Part shown: positions 1 to 8,242 of the stretch, one piece after another
How positions within the stretch are numbered: the stretch's first letter is position 1
Layout of the letters: each line of letters opens with the position of its first letter
Assembly (NCBI GenBank): GCA_028749475.1
Contig: JAQVWN010000014.1
Location: forward strand, 1-46,065
DNA: 46,065 bases
Direction of reading: 5' to 3'
DNA from: Thomasclavelia sp.
GTDB lineage: Bacteria; Bacillota_I; Bacilli_A; Erysipelotrichales; Coprobacillaceae
The notes under the pieces: model-generated
The model's database searches: none
The model's input: only the letters and a program-made list of their open reading frames with translations
What the model was told of the DNA's origin: nothing
Position numbers and translations under genes: made by a program

Positions 1-53
1 TCTTCACATGCTTGTACTTTTTGTCTTACTGTATATTTTGCCTTTCTGGACAT
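1..53 (-). CDS. IS3-family transposase OrfA, 5' end only
   Basis: The gene begins with ATG at 53 and runs off the left edge, so only about 17 codons are visible (MSRKAKYTVRQKVQACE). This resembles the start of the helix-turn-helix OrfA proteins of IS3/IS150-type elements. A strong GGAGGG ribosome binding site lies just upstream at about 61-70. A possible element end, TGAAGTAGACA on the - strand (101-111), would place the insertion boundary between this gene and the Rrf2 gene. The family call rests on a very short peptide; the presence of a translated start is well supported by the ribosome binding site. Confidence 0.55.
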   Translation of the reverse strand, partial: MSRKAKYTVRQKVQACE

Positions 54-126
54 AATAAAATCCCTCCTCCATAGATTAATGAAATTTTATTTATTTCATT
101 TGTCTACTTCAGTGGGATTGTATCAT

Positions 127-546
127 TTAATTTCCTTTTTTATTTTTATCTATTACATCCTGAATCGTAATACTACTTAGATACTCATCAATAACATTGT
201 TTAAACCTTCCCAAACATGAACAGTACTACATTCTTTATATCGAGGGCATTTATTAGGATTATCTTGTAAACAAGACACGCAAGCAAGAGAGCCCTCAGT
301 AATTGTTAATACATCTTTTAGAGTTATTTCACTTGTTGGTTTAGATAAACGATAGCCACCCTTAGCTCCTCTAACTGCTTCGACAATTCCGGCTTTTTTT
401 AACATATTGACAATCTTTTCCATATACTTAAATGATATTTCTTCTTCGCTAGCTATATCTAGTAAAGAAACAAAATCATTAGAAGAATGTTTTCCTATAT
501 TTACTAAGCATCTAATTGCATATCTTCCTTTAGTCGATATTTTCAT
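127..546 (-). CDS. Rrf2-family transcriptional regulator with cysteine cluster
   Basis: A 139-residue protein with the Rrf2 winged-helix start MKISTKGRYAIRCLV and the turn region VRGAKGGYRLSKP. Four cysteines follow at about residues 89-107, spaced C-x2-C-x7-C-x5-C. In the family such clusters (IscR, NsrR, RsrR) bind an iron-sulfur cluster, so this is probably a cluster-sensing regulator of iron-sulfur, redox or nitrosative genes rather than a CymR-type protein, though the target genes are not visible. Its start overlaps the end of dusB by 17 bases and has a GAGGT ribosome binding site inside dusB, so the two genes are likely co-transcribed. Confidence 0.88.
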   Translation of the reverse strand: MKISTKGRYAIRCLVNIGKHSSNDFVSLLDIASEEEISFKYMEKIVNMLKKAGIVEAVRGAKGGYRLSKPTSEITLKDVLTITEGSLACVSCLQDNPNKCPRYKECSTVHVWEGLNNVIDEYLSSITIQDVIDKNKKGN

Positions 547-1525
547 TTTGTCTTACCTCTATTTCTTTTAAATAATCATTTAAGATACTTTCTAACTCAT
601 TATATGTTTTAATCTGAGTAATTTGGTTTTTTACTTTAGCCGAACCTTTCATTCCCTTAATATACCATGGGGCTTGACCTCTCATTTGAGCCATGGCATT
701 TCTTTCCGGTTCTAATTTCATTAGTCTTTTAGCGTGAGCTAAACATAGTTCAATCTTTTCTTTAGGAGTTGGTTCATCTAATATTTCCCCAGTTTCTAAA
801 TAATGAGATATTTGTTTAATTAACCAGGGATTCCCTTGAGCTGCTCTTCCTATCATAATAGCGTCACAACCAGTTTCATCTAACATCCTAATAGCATCAT
901 CAACACTTCTAATATCCCCATTACCTATTACTGGAATACTAACACTATCTTTAACTTCTTTAATATATGACCAGTTGGCGTGTCCTTCATACATTTGAGT
1001 TCTAGTTCTTCCGTGGACAGCAATAGCACTAGCGCCAGCTTTTTCAATTATTTTAGCAACTTCAACTACATTAATATGTTCATTATCATAACCTAGTCTA
1101 ACTTTTACCGTAACTGGTTTACTAACGTTATCAACAATTCCTTTAACAATATCATATATTAAATCAGGATATTGAAGTAAGTAACTACCGGCATGAGCTT
1201 TCAAGACTTTATTTACTGGACATCCCATATTGATATCAATAATATCGCAATCACTATTACTATCAATATACTTAGCTGCTTCAATCATTGAATCAACTTC
1301 GCCACCAAACAATTGAATCGATACTGGATGTTCATCTTCATCTACCTTTAACATTGTTAAAGTCTTTTCATTGCGATAACAGATAGCTTTATCACTAACC
1401 ATTTCAGAATATACTAGACCAGCATTAAATTCTTTCATTATTTTTCTAAATGCCAAATTAGTAACCCCAGCCATCGGAGCCATGATAACTTTATTATTTA
1501 TTTTTACATTTCCTATATTCCACAT
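530..1525 (-). CDS. dusB: tRNA-dihydrouridine synthase DusB
   Basis: A flavin-dependent enzyme that reduces uridine to dihydrouridine in the tRNA D-loop. The TIM-barrel features are all present: the N-terminal MAPMAGVTNLAFR, the catalytic cysteine in DINMGCPVNKV, the FMN-phosphate region IGNGDI and the motif IGRAAQGNPWLI. I chose the ATG at 1525 (331 residues). A TTG at 1537 would add four codons, but it lies one or two bases from the -10 box of a good promoter and could hardly be in the transcript. With this promoter the mRNA leader would be only about seven bases, so translation may be near-leaderless. Dus genes lie downstream of tilS-hpt-ftsH-hslO in Bacillus as well. Confidence 0.93.
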   Translation of the reverse strand: MWNIGNVKINNKVIMAPMAGVTNLAFRKIMKEFNAGLVYSEMVSDKAICYRNEKTLTMLKVDEDEHPVSIQLFGGEVDSMIEAAKYIDSNSDCDIIDINMGCPVNKVLKAHAGSYLLQYPDLIYDIVKGIVDNVSKPVTVKVRLGYDNEHINVVEVAKIIEKAGASAIAVHGRTRTQMYEGHANWSYIKEVKDSVSIPVIGNGDIRSVDDAIRMLDETGCDAIMIGRAAQGNPWLIKQISHYLETGEILDEPTPKEKIELCLAHAKRLMKLEPERNAMAQMRGQAPWYIKGMKGSAKVKNQITQIKTYNELESILNDYLKEIEVRQNENID

Positions 1526-1538
1526 AATTTCTACCAAT

Positions 1539-1567
1539 ATTGTATGATTTTAATACACTTTTATCAA
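1539..1567 (-). promoter_or_regulatory. Sigma-A-type promoter of dusB-rrf2
   Basis: On the - strand, TTGATA (1562-1567), a 17-base spacer and TACAAT (1539-1544). Transcription would start near 1532, only about seven bases before the dusB ATG. Confidence 0.65.
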
Positions 1568-1591
1568 CTAAAATATTATTATTTGAAATGT

Positions 1592-1623
1592 TAAAAAAAA
1601 ACGATATCAGATTTGATATCGTT
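1592..1623 (-). terminator. Rho-independent terminator after the lipoprotein gene
   Basis: Inverted repeat AACGATATCA / TGATATCGTT with a four-base loop (1600-1623), followed on the - strand by a run of eight or nine T. It begins at the lipoprotein stop codon and separates that gene from dusB. Confidence 0.85.
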
Positions 1624-2098
1624 ACTTTTTAGTTTCTTTACAAGTTACATCATTTTTCTTTAAAGCTTTTACTGTATCTTTTAAAGAAATTGAATCTACA
1701 TCATCACTATCAGAAGTAATTAAACCTTTTTTCTTTAGTGTCTTTAAGTTAGCTTTCTCGACATCAATAACATAACTTACAATTAATTTAGTATCTTTTT
1801 TAGTATACTTAATTGTTAATCCTTTAATACCATCATATGTTTTATCATTTGCTTTAAGTTGAGTTAAATAGTTATCCATTTGATCAACATAATCTTTGCA
1901 ATCATATGTAACATCAATTGTTTGTTTAGTGATATCATCACCACTAGCTTCAATTGTTGTTGTTGAATCTACAGACATAGTTCCAATATGATCATCATGT
2001 TTACATACTGTAGTTGTTTTAGAACCTGAACTACTACCACAGCCACTAATCATAAATATACAAACTAACAATGTTGTTATCTTTATAAGATTTTTCAT
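1622..2098 (-). CDS. Lipoprotein, DUF1307/YehR-like
   Basis: A lipoprotein of about 158 residues with a hydrophobic signal segment and a lipobox ending ISGC, so it should be lipidated and held on the outer face of the membrane. The mature part is Lys- and Asp-rich with Thr/Ser stretches. The order of GDDITKQT, then IKGLTIKY, then VEKANLKTLKKKG and SLKDTVKALKK resembles the YehR/DUF1307 family of small lipoproteins, whose function is unknown. I chose the ATG at 2098 because the only ribosome binding site (AGGGG, about 2108-2112) touches the upstream ATG at 2107 but is nine bases from this one. Three mature cysteines remain (residues 32, 66 and 153 of the listed protein). Confidence 0.7.
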   Translation of the reverse strand: MKNLIKITTLLVCIFMISGCGSSSGSKTTTVCKHDDHIGTMSVDSTTTIEASGDDITKQTIDVTYDCKDYVDQMDNYLTQLKANDKTYDGIKGLTIKYTKKDTKLIVSYVIDVEKANLKTLKKKGLITSDSDDVDSISLKDTVKALKKNDVTCKETKK

Positions 2099-2140
2099 TC
2101 TTTTCATCCCCTATATAAATATACTATCATATTTATCAAT

Positions 2141-3013
2141 TTATTTCTTTTCTTTAAGAATCTTCTGTAAATCTTCTTTAGTAAATTTATAGTCTTTTCC
2201 ACAAAACTGACAATGAACTTCACAGCCATTATCTTCATCTATCATTGCTTGAATTTCATCAGTTGGTAAAGTCATAAGACCTGACTCAAATTTTTCTTTA
2301 CTACAATCACATTTAAAAGATAAATCTTGATGATCAGTAATTTCCACATCATCAAACAACATCTTTAAAACTTCCTCTGGAGTTTTACCTTCGTGAATTA
2401 GTTTTGAAATAGGAGGGAAGTCTTTTATTTTATTTTCGATATAAGATATATCATCTTCTGTTGCTTCTGGTAATAGTTGAATGATAAAACCACCAGCACT
2501 TAAAACTGAATTATCTTCGTCTACTAGTACACCCACTGAAACAACCGAAGGAGTTTGTTCAGAAACCATAAAATAGTATGAGAAGTCATCACCTATTTCT
2601 CCAGTTTGCAAAGGAACAGTTCCAGTAAAAGGTTCTTTAAGTCCCATATCACGAATTACTTGTAAAGTTCCTTCTTTTCCAACTGCAATTCCGACTGCTA
2701 AATGACCAGTATCATTATATGTATAGTGAGTATGGGGATCACCTACAAAACCTTTAACTGTTCCATCAGAATTAGTAGTAGTTATAATAGTCCCAATTGG
2801 CCCACCACCATTAATAGTAATAGAAATTTTATCATGTGATTTATTCATTGCACCCATCATTAAGGTAACAGCCATAACTCTTCCTAGGGCTGCACTGGCC
2901 GTTGGCCACATATCATGTTTTACTCTAGCTTCTTCAGTTAACTTAGTTGTATTACAAGCGAATACTCGACAGTTTTTAGAATTTACTAATCCTCTTACTA
3001 AATAATCTTTCAT
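2141..3013 (-). CDS. hslO: Redox-regulated chaperone Hsp33
   Basis: A holdase chaperone activated by oxidation. The N-terminal domain has the family signature (ALGRVMAVTLMMGAMNK and NGGGPIGTI). The C-terminal zinc and redox switch is intact: CDC in the segment LSFKCDCSKEKF and CQFC near the end, giving the C-x-C and C-x2-C pairs of the family. The start is the ATG at 3013 (290 residues), eight bases after an AAAGGAG ribosome binding site; the TTG five codons upstream lies within that site. It follows ftsH, as in Bacillus, where it forms part of the tilS-hpt-ftsH neighbourhood. Confidence 0.94.
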   Translation of the reverse strand: MKDYLVRGLVNSKNCRVFACNTTKLTEEARVKHDMWPTASAALGRVMAVTLMMGAMNKSHDKISITINGGGPIGTIITTTNSDGTVKGFVGDPHTHYTYNDTGHLAVGIAVGKEGTLQVIRDMGLKEPFTGTVPLQTGEIGDDFSYYFMVSEQTPSVVSVGVLVDEDNSVLSAGGFIIQLLPEATEDDISYIENKIKDFPPISKLIHEGKTPEEVLKMLFDDVEITDHQDLSFKCDCSKEKFESGLMTLPTDEIQAMIDEDNGCEVHCQFCGKDYKFTKEDLQKILKEKK

Positions 3014-3031
3014 GTTTTCTCCTTTCAAAAA

Positions 3032-3053
3032 TGAAAAAGCGCATTTGCGCTTA
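3032..3053 (-). terminator. Weak hairpin between ftsH and hslO
   Basis: GC-rich hairpin AAGCGC-N4-GCGCTT (3037-3052) starting at the ftsH stop codon, followed on the - strand by TTTTCATTTTT. The interrupted T run and the close hslO ribosome binding site suggest partial termination or an RNA-stability element. Confidence 0.5.
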
Positions 3054-5018
3054 TTTCATTTCATCTAATAAATCATCTGCATCATCAACAGTTGGTTTCT
3101 TTTCTTCAACAGGTTTTGTAGGAGTTGAATCTGTTGGAGTATTATCATCTTTATGATCTGCTCCATCTTCTCTTTCTAACATTTTTCCTGTTTTATATAA
3201 AGATTCAATTTGTTCACCAGCTAATGTTTCATATTCTAATAAAGCATCAGCGATACAAATAAGTTTATCTTTGTTTGTTTCAATAATATTTTTAGCTTTG
3301 TCATGACATTCATCAACAATCTTACGAACTTGAACATCAATTTCATAAGCAATTTGTCCTGAATGAGAATTTGATTGAGAAGTATAATCTCTTCCAAGAA
3401 AAACATTACTGCTTTCACTTTCGTACTTAATTGGTCCAAGATCACTCATACCAAGTTCAGAGACCATTAATCGAGCTATTCTAGTAGCTTGTTCAATGTC
3501 GTTTTGAGCTCCGGAAGAAATATCATTGAAGAAGATTTCTTCAGCACAACGTCCACCCATAAATCCAGCAATTGTTTCTTCAAGTTGAGTTTTTGTTTGG
3601 AAATATGTTTCTTCTTTAGGAGTCATTAAGTTATATCCACCGGCATTACCACGAGGTACGATAGTAACTTTTTGAACTTTATTAGCTTGTTCAAGTGTTA
3701 GACCAATAATAGCGTGTCCAGCTTCATGATAAGCCACAAGTTTTCTTTCATGATCTGTATATTTACGAGATCTCTTAGCGGGACCTCCCATAACTCTATC
3801 AACTGCTTCATCAATATCAGCCATTGATATTTGATTATGATTTTCTCTGACAGCTAGTAAAGCTGCTTCATTTAATACATTGGCAAGTTCAGCCCCAGAG
3901 AATCCTGGAGTTCTTTGAGCAACATTGTCAAAGTTTACATCATCAGTAAATTTCTTATTACGAGCATGAACTTTTAATATTGCAGCTCTAGCTCTTTTAT
4001 CTGGATTAGATACTTGAATTTGTCTATCAAAACGTCCAGGACGAAGTAAAGCAGGGTCAAGTACATCAGCTCTGTTAGTAGCAGCTAATATAATAACTCC
4101 TTCATTCCCTGAGAATCCATCCATTTCAACAAGTAATTGGTTAAGAGTTTGTTCACGTTCATCGTGTCCTCCACCCATACCAGTTCCTCTTTGACGACCA
4201 ACTGCATCGATTTCATCAATAAAGATAATACATGGAGCATTTTGTTTAGCTTTTTTAAACATGTCTCTAACACGTCCAGCACCAACCCCAACAAACATTT
4301 CTACGAATTCAGAACCTGAAATTGAGTAGAATGGTACGTTGGCTTCACCAGATACAGCTCTAGCAAGTAAAGTTTTACCAGTACCTGGAGGCCCTACAAG
4401 TAAAACCCCTCTAGGTATTTTAGCACCCATTTGTACAAACTTCTTAGGGTTCTTAAGGAAATCAACTAACTCTGTAAGTTCTTCTTTTTCTTCATCAGCC
4501 CCAGCTACATCAGCAAATCTTGTCTTTTGATTCTTTTCTAATTTAGCTCTTGAATTACCAAATTCAAAGGCTTTATTATTACCACCTGCACCATTAGACA
4601 TCATTCTAAACAATAAGAAGAATGCTCCAATCATTATTACATAAGGTAATAAATTTAAGATAACTGTTAAAACAATTCCTTGATCATCTTGATCAACCAC
4701 AGTAGTTTTAACACCCTTATCATTTAAGGTACTTACTAATGAATTTAATTCATCATCAGTTTTAACAACGACTGTTGAAAATTCAACAGTATCTTTCTTT
4801 GATTTATCAGTATAATACTTACCAGAAATATCACACACTAAATCAGTAGGTTCGATTTCTACTTCTTTAAATTTCTTCTTTTCAACTAATTCCATGAATT
4901 TACTATATGTAATTTCAGTAGATGATGATTGATTCATCATTCCCATAAATCCTGAAATTACAATTAGAACTATGATCCAAGGAAGGATAGTCTTAATTAA
5001 TCCTTTTTTGTTATTCAT
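3051..5018 (-). CDS. ftsH: ATP-dependent membrane zinc metalloprotease FtsH
   Basis: A membrane-anchored AAA+ protease (655 residues) that degrades damaged and regulatory membrane and cytosolic proteins. Two transmembrane helices (about residues 10-27 and 122-142) flank an extracytoplasmic domain of about 95 residues. The AAA module has Walker A GPPGTGKT (about residue 207), Walker [13 protein letters not shown] and the second region of homology ([19 protein letters not shown]). The zinc motif HEAGH is at about residue 431. The C-terminal tail is charged and rich in Asp, Lys, Pro and Thr. The start ATG has a GGAGAAG ribosome binding site and follows hpt by 12 bases, so it belongs to the tilS-hpt-ftsH operon. 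Confidence 0.97.
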   Translation of the reverse strand: MNNKKGLIKTILPWIIVLIVISGFMGMMNQSSSTEITYSKFMELVEKKKFKEVEIEPTDLVCDISGKYYTDKSKKDTVEFSTVVVKTDDELNSLVSTLNDKGVKTTVVDQDDQGIVLTVILNLLPYVIMIGAFFLLFRMMSNGAGGNNKAFEFGNSRAKLEKNQKTRFADVAGADEEKEELTELVDFLKNPKKFVQMGAKIPRGVLLVGPPGTGKTLLARAVSGEANVPFYSISGSEFVEMFVGVGAGRVRDMFKKAKQNAPCIIFIDEIDAVGRQRGTGMGGGHDEREQTLNQLLVEMDGFSGNEGVIILAATNRADVLDPALLRPGRFDRQIQVSNPDKRARAAILKVHARNKKFTDDVNFDNVAQRTPGFSGAELANVLNEAALLAVRENHNQISMADIDEAVDRVMGGPAKRSRKYTDHERKLVAYHEAGHAIIGLTLEQANKVQKVTIVPRGNAGGYNLMTPKEETYFQTKTQLEETIAGFMGGRCAEEIFFNDISSGAQNDIEQATRIARLMVSELGMSDLGPIKYESESSNVFLGRDYTSQSNSHSGQIAYEIDVQVRKIVDECHDKAKNIIETNKDKLICIADALLEYETLAGEQIESLYKTGKMLEREDGADHKDDNTPTDSTPTKPVEEKKPTVDDADDLLDEMK

Positions 5019-5030
5019 AACTTCTCCTTA

Positions 5031-5564
5031 CTAAGCTTTATAACATTCTTCTTTTAAGATACCTACATATGGTAATTGACGATATCTTTGATTAAAATCT
5101 AAACCAAATCCAACTACAAAGGCATTTGGAATTTTAAAACCAGAATAGTCAGCAGTCATATCAAATACCCGACCTTCTTCTTTATCTAACATTGTTACAA
5201 TCTTAACGCTTTTAGCGTTACGTTTTTCAAGCATCTTTTTAACATTACTTAATGTCTTTCCAGTATCTAGAATATCTTCGACAATTAAAATATTCTTACC
5301 AGCAATATCAGTTAATATATCTTGTTTTACAACCAATGTTTTAGATTCCACACCTTCATAACTACTTACTTGCATGAATTCAAATGTAACATCACTTTTA
5401 AGATGTTGTGCTAGTTCACTCATAAAAGGAACAGATCCTTTTAATAAACCAACTAGCATAATTTGTTCTCCATGATAATCGGCATCTATTTGTTTTGCTA
5501 TTTCCTCACATCTATTTGAGATGTCTTCATGAGAAAATAATATTTCTTTTATATCATTATGCAT
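5031..5564 (-). CDS. hpt: Hypoxanthine phosphoribosyltransferase
   Basis: A purine salvage enzyme of 177 residues that converts hypoxanthine or guanine plus PRPP to IMP or GMP. The PRPP-binding motif is VEDILDTGKT, and the flanking type I phosphoribosyltransferase segments (LVGLLKGSVPFMSELA near the N-terminus and NAFVVGFGLDFNQRYR near the C-terminus) are typical of Hpt. It sits between tilS and ftsH, the order of tilS-hprT-ftsH in Bacillus. The start ATG follows a GGAGAAG ribosome binding site and lies 19 bases after the tilS stop. Confidence 0.95.
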   Translation of the reverse strand: MHNDIKEILFSHEDISNRCEEIAKQIDADYHGEQIMLVGLLKGSVPFMSELAQHLKSDVTFEFMQVSSYEGVESKTLVVKQDILTDIAGKNILIVEDILDTGKTLSNVKKMLEKRNAKSVKIVTMLDKEEGRVFDMTADYSGFKIPNAFVVGFGLDFNQRYRQLPYVGILKEECYKA

Positions 5565-5583
5565 ATCTCTTCTCCTATAATTA

Positions 5584-6822
5584 TCACAATTTTATCACAA
5601 ACATATTAGGTTTAGTAGTCAAATAATCAACATTTTTTGCTAGATTAGGCACTAAGATAATTTCATTATCTTTATTAACAACAATAGGCCAACTTTTTCT
5701 TTGAATAGAAGGTATCTTGTTATTAATAAATAATCTAGATACTTTTTTATGTCCACTACTTGTTTTGATAACATCTCCATATAAAGGACTACGAATAGTT
5801 ATTGGATAATCCTCTTCACTAATATATACTCCTTCATTAAGACCACCACTAGGAAGAATCTTATAATAATCATTCTCATCCATAGTTAGTTCCTTATATG
5901 TGTATGAATAATCTTTTATTATTTTCTTTTTGGAAACGTATATATTATCGTACTCTTTTATGAACACATAATTAACTGGTAAATCAATCATGATATTTGG
6001 TTTATCAGTTTTTAATTCCCTTAGTATCTCTTCTATTAATCCTTTACTGATTAAAGGAGGATAGATACTCTTTTTTAACATATAATAAATTACTGACTCT
6101 AATCCATAAGGATTAATTGTATGATAGTTTAGTTTTCCTAAACTATCATACTCATTAAAGTATTTTTTAAATAAATTATTCTTTTTATCGATAATATCAT
6201 TATGTTCTTTAGCTTTTCTTAGTAAGAATTTCTTTTCTTTAATTGAATATCTTTTTAAAGTAATGTTTCGAATATAATTACGCGTATAGTCAGTTGAAAA
6301 GTTAGTATAATCATCTCGATATGGAATATCATTATTATTACAATATTGTTGAAGATCTTCTTTAGAACATCCTAGAAGTGGTCTTATTACTTCTAAACCT
6401 TGAACCATTGATATATCTTTAATACCTAAATAGCCATCAGTATTTCCGCGATTTAACTGCATAATTATTGTTTCTAAGACATCATCTTGATGATGTCCTA
6501 AAACCACTTTATCGGTATCATGTTTTAAAGCAATATCTAGATAGAATTTATAACGCATATTACGAGCTTGCATTTCAAAGTTTTCATTCTTATAGGTATT
6601 GATGTCTCGACGATAAAAAGGAATACCCCGATTACGACAATATCTACTTACAAGTTTACTATCTTCATTACTGTCTTCTCGAACATGGTAGTTAACATGA
6701 GCTACTACTATGGTATATCCATAATCATATAGTAAATCTAATAAGGCCATCGAATCACAACCACCTGATACTCCAACAACATAAGTATTTCTTTTTTGTA
6801 GTAATGCTCGTTTAAATTTCAT
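5584..6822 (-). CDS. tilS: tRNA(Ile)-lysidine synthetase
   Basis: This enzyme ligates lysine to C34 of tRNA-Ile(CAU), switching its decoding from AUG to AUA; it is essential in most bacteria. The N-terminal PP-loop ATPase motif is GVSGGCDSMALL (from about residue 17), followed by the TilS features VLGHHQDDVLETIIMQL and RPLLGCSKEDLQQYC. The C-terminal domain (about residues 330-412) has the KTSSGHKKVSRLFINNKIP segment typical of the tRNA-binding domain. There is no ribosome binding site: a near-consensus promoter has its -10 box only six bases before the ATG, so the message is probably leaderless. It heads the operon with hpt and ftsH. Confidence 0.94.
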   Translation of the reverse strand: MKFKRALLQKRNTYVVGVSGGCDSMALLDLLYDYGYTIVVAHVNYHVREDSNEDSKLVSRYCRNRGIPFYRRDINTYKNENFEMQARNMRYKFYLDIALKHDTDKVVLGHHQDDVLETIIMQLNRGNTDGYLGIKDISMVQGLEVIRPLLGCSKEDLQQYCNNNDIPYRDDYTNFSTDYTRNYIRNITLKRYSIKEKKFLLRKAKEHNDIIDKKNNLFKKYFNEYDSLGKLNYHTINPYGLESVIYYMLKKSIYPPLISKGLIEEILRELKTDKPNIMIDLPVNYVFIKEYDNIYVSKKKIIKDYSYTYKELTMDENDYYKILPSGGLNEGVYISEEDYPITIRSPLYGDVIKTSSGHKKVSRLFINNKIPSIQRKSWPIVVNKDNEIILVPNLAKNVDYLTTKPNMFVIKL

Positions 6823-6828
6823 GATTAA

Positions 6829-6857
6829 ATTATATAGTCAAAACGCTTATGAAACAA
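6829..6857 (-). promoter_or_regulatory. Promoter of tilS-hpt-ftsH, giving a leaderless start
   Basis: On the - strand, TTGTTT (6852-6857), a 17-base spacer and TATAAT (6829-6834), then six bases (TTAATC) and the tilS ATG. Initiation at the usual distance falls on or next to the A of the start codon. Confidence 0.75.
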
Positions 6858-6893
6858 CCAAAAAGGATAGTAATCTAATTGATTACTATCCTT
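6858..6893 (-). terminator. Terminator after the sigma-factor gene
   Basis: Perfect 13-base-pair stem AAGGATAGTAATC / GATTACTATCCTT (6863-6893) with a five-base loop, followed on the - strand by TTTTT. It ends the LRR/sigma transcription unit just before the tilS promoter. Confidence 0.88.
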
Positions 6894-6901
6894 CTTAATA
6901 T

Positions 6902-8212
6902 TTATTCAATAGTTATTGTAGTTACATTTCCAGCTTTATCAAATACTTTGATAATATCTTTATCATTATCATTTGTAGTAACCACTAGTATGCCGGTTTT
7001 ACTATTATAACTATAGTCATTAGAGACCACATTATTTCTAGTCATCTTTATACTAGATACACCGGAAAGATTATCACTAATATTTAAGGTAAAAGTATTA
7101 CCATTTTGGCTACTAACCACATCTGGGCCAAGAGTATCGATATTAGAAATACTAATACTACTAGTTGCCACTACTTGATTATCTTTAATTAGTTTAATTG
7201 AATAATTACCATTACTAATTATATTCTTAACATTTTTATCATTAATAAGTAATTGATCATAATTTTGATTTGTTGTTTGAACATTAATATCAATAGGTTG
7301 ATTAGTCCAGTTCTTGTTATAACTAATATTTTGAATTACTGGTTTCTCTTCTTCAACTTCTACTTCAATAGGGTTATCTTGTTTTATTGGGGCTATGCTA
7401 GCAACTGATACATTGTCTTTTTTATTATCAACTTCATTAAATAGTTTTGTACCGCCGTAACCCGCTCCTCCAAGAATAACTACAGCTAATGCTACCTTTA
7501 GCACGCCTAAAGAAGAAACTGTTCCGCCACCAAAGACATACTTACTAATGCTATCTATAGTTTGAGAAGAAAGTGTCCCTTGATTCATCAACATTTGATA
7601 TGCCGTAGTAATTACTGTAGCTGGAACAGAAGTTGATAACATCGTCTTAGGAGTTATCCCTTTATCTGTTAAATCTGTTTTTAAATGCTGATTAATAGTA
7701 TTAAGTCTAGATTTAACAGTTCCTTCTGAGATATCTAAAACATCTGCTATTTGAGCATATGATAAATCTTCATAATATCTTAATACTCCAACACTTCTAA
7801 ACTTATAAGGCATTGTTTGTAAGGATTGAAATACTGCTTCCGTAATTTCTTTATTAATTAGATTTTTATTTACATCATCTTTATTATTAGAATAATTATC
7901 AATTGAATCATTGTCCGATAAATCTTTCATCAATAATTTCTTTTTAGTAGCTACTGAAATACAAGTATTATAAGTAATCTTTTTAATCCAGATACCAAAA
8001 TACTCAACTTCTTTTAATGATTCTAAGTTTTTAAATACTTTTAGATAAACTGTTTGAGTTACATCTTTAGCTAAGGATTCGTCTTGGAAGAATCCATAAG
8101 CAAAGAAATATACACTCTTAAATGTCTTATTATAGATTGTTTTACAAGCTTCTTGATTACCATCTATTGCATCTTGCAATTCATTGCTTGTTACAAATCT
8201 TGATTCTTCCAT
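6902..8212 (-). CDS. ECF-like sigma factor fused to a transmembrane helix and extracellular Ig-like domain
   Basis: A 436-residue chimera. Residues about 20-88 form sigma region 2 (IYNKTFKSVYFFAYGFFQDE through FGIWIKKITYNTCI). Residues about 125-180 form region 4, with the helix-turn-helix DLSYAQIADVLDISEGTVKS. A linker of about 50 residues leads to one hydrophobic helix (about 235-254, LKVALAVVILGGAGYGG), then an exported part of about 180 residues. The exported part has no cysteine, is rich in Asn, Asp and Thr, and ends in a beta-rich segment like a bacterial Ig domain (FTLNISDNLSGVSSIKM, then VFDKAGNVTTITIE). By topology the sigma domains face the cytoplasm and the Ig-like domain faces outside. 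No separate anti-sigma factor is visible. It follows the LRR gene by 30 bases and has its own AAAGGA ribosome binding site. The domain calls are strong; the signalling role is inferred. Confidence 0.85.
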   Translation of the reverse strand: MEESRFVTSNELQDAIDGNQEACKTIYNKTFKSVYFFAYGFFQDESLAKDVTQTVYLKVFKNLESLKEVEYFGIWIKKITYNTCISVATKKKLLMKDLSDNDSIDNYSNNKDDVNKNLINKEITEAVFQSLQTMPYKFRSVGVLRYYEDLSYAQIADVLDISEGTVKSRLNTINQHLKTDLTDKGITPKTMLSTSVPATVITTAYQMLMNQGTLSSQTIDSISKYVFGGGTVSSLGVLKVALAVVILGGAGYGGTKLFNEVDNKKDNVSVASIAPIKQDNPIEVEVEEEKPVIQNISYNKNWTNQPIDINVQTTNQNYDQLLINDKNVKNIISNGNYSIKLIKDNQVVATSSISISNIDTLGPDVVSSQNGNTFTLNISDNLSGVSSIKMTRNNVVSNDYSYNSKTGILVVTTNDNDKDIIKVFDKAGNVTTITIE

Positions 8213-8242
8213 GATTTTATCCTTTCTTTAATTTATTAATTT

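Noticed and set aside
1526-1537. TTG start for dusB
   Set aside because: It lies directly after the -10 box of the predicted promoter, so the transcript would barely contain it; the ATG at 1525 also fits the family N-terminus better.
4085-4530. Open frames on both strands inside ftsH
   Set aside because: They are shadows of the conserved AAA+ coding sequence, without ribosome binding sites or recognisable products.
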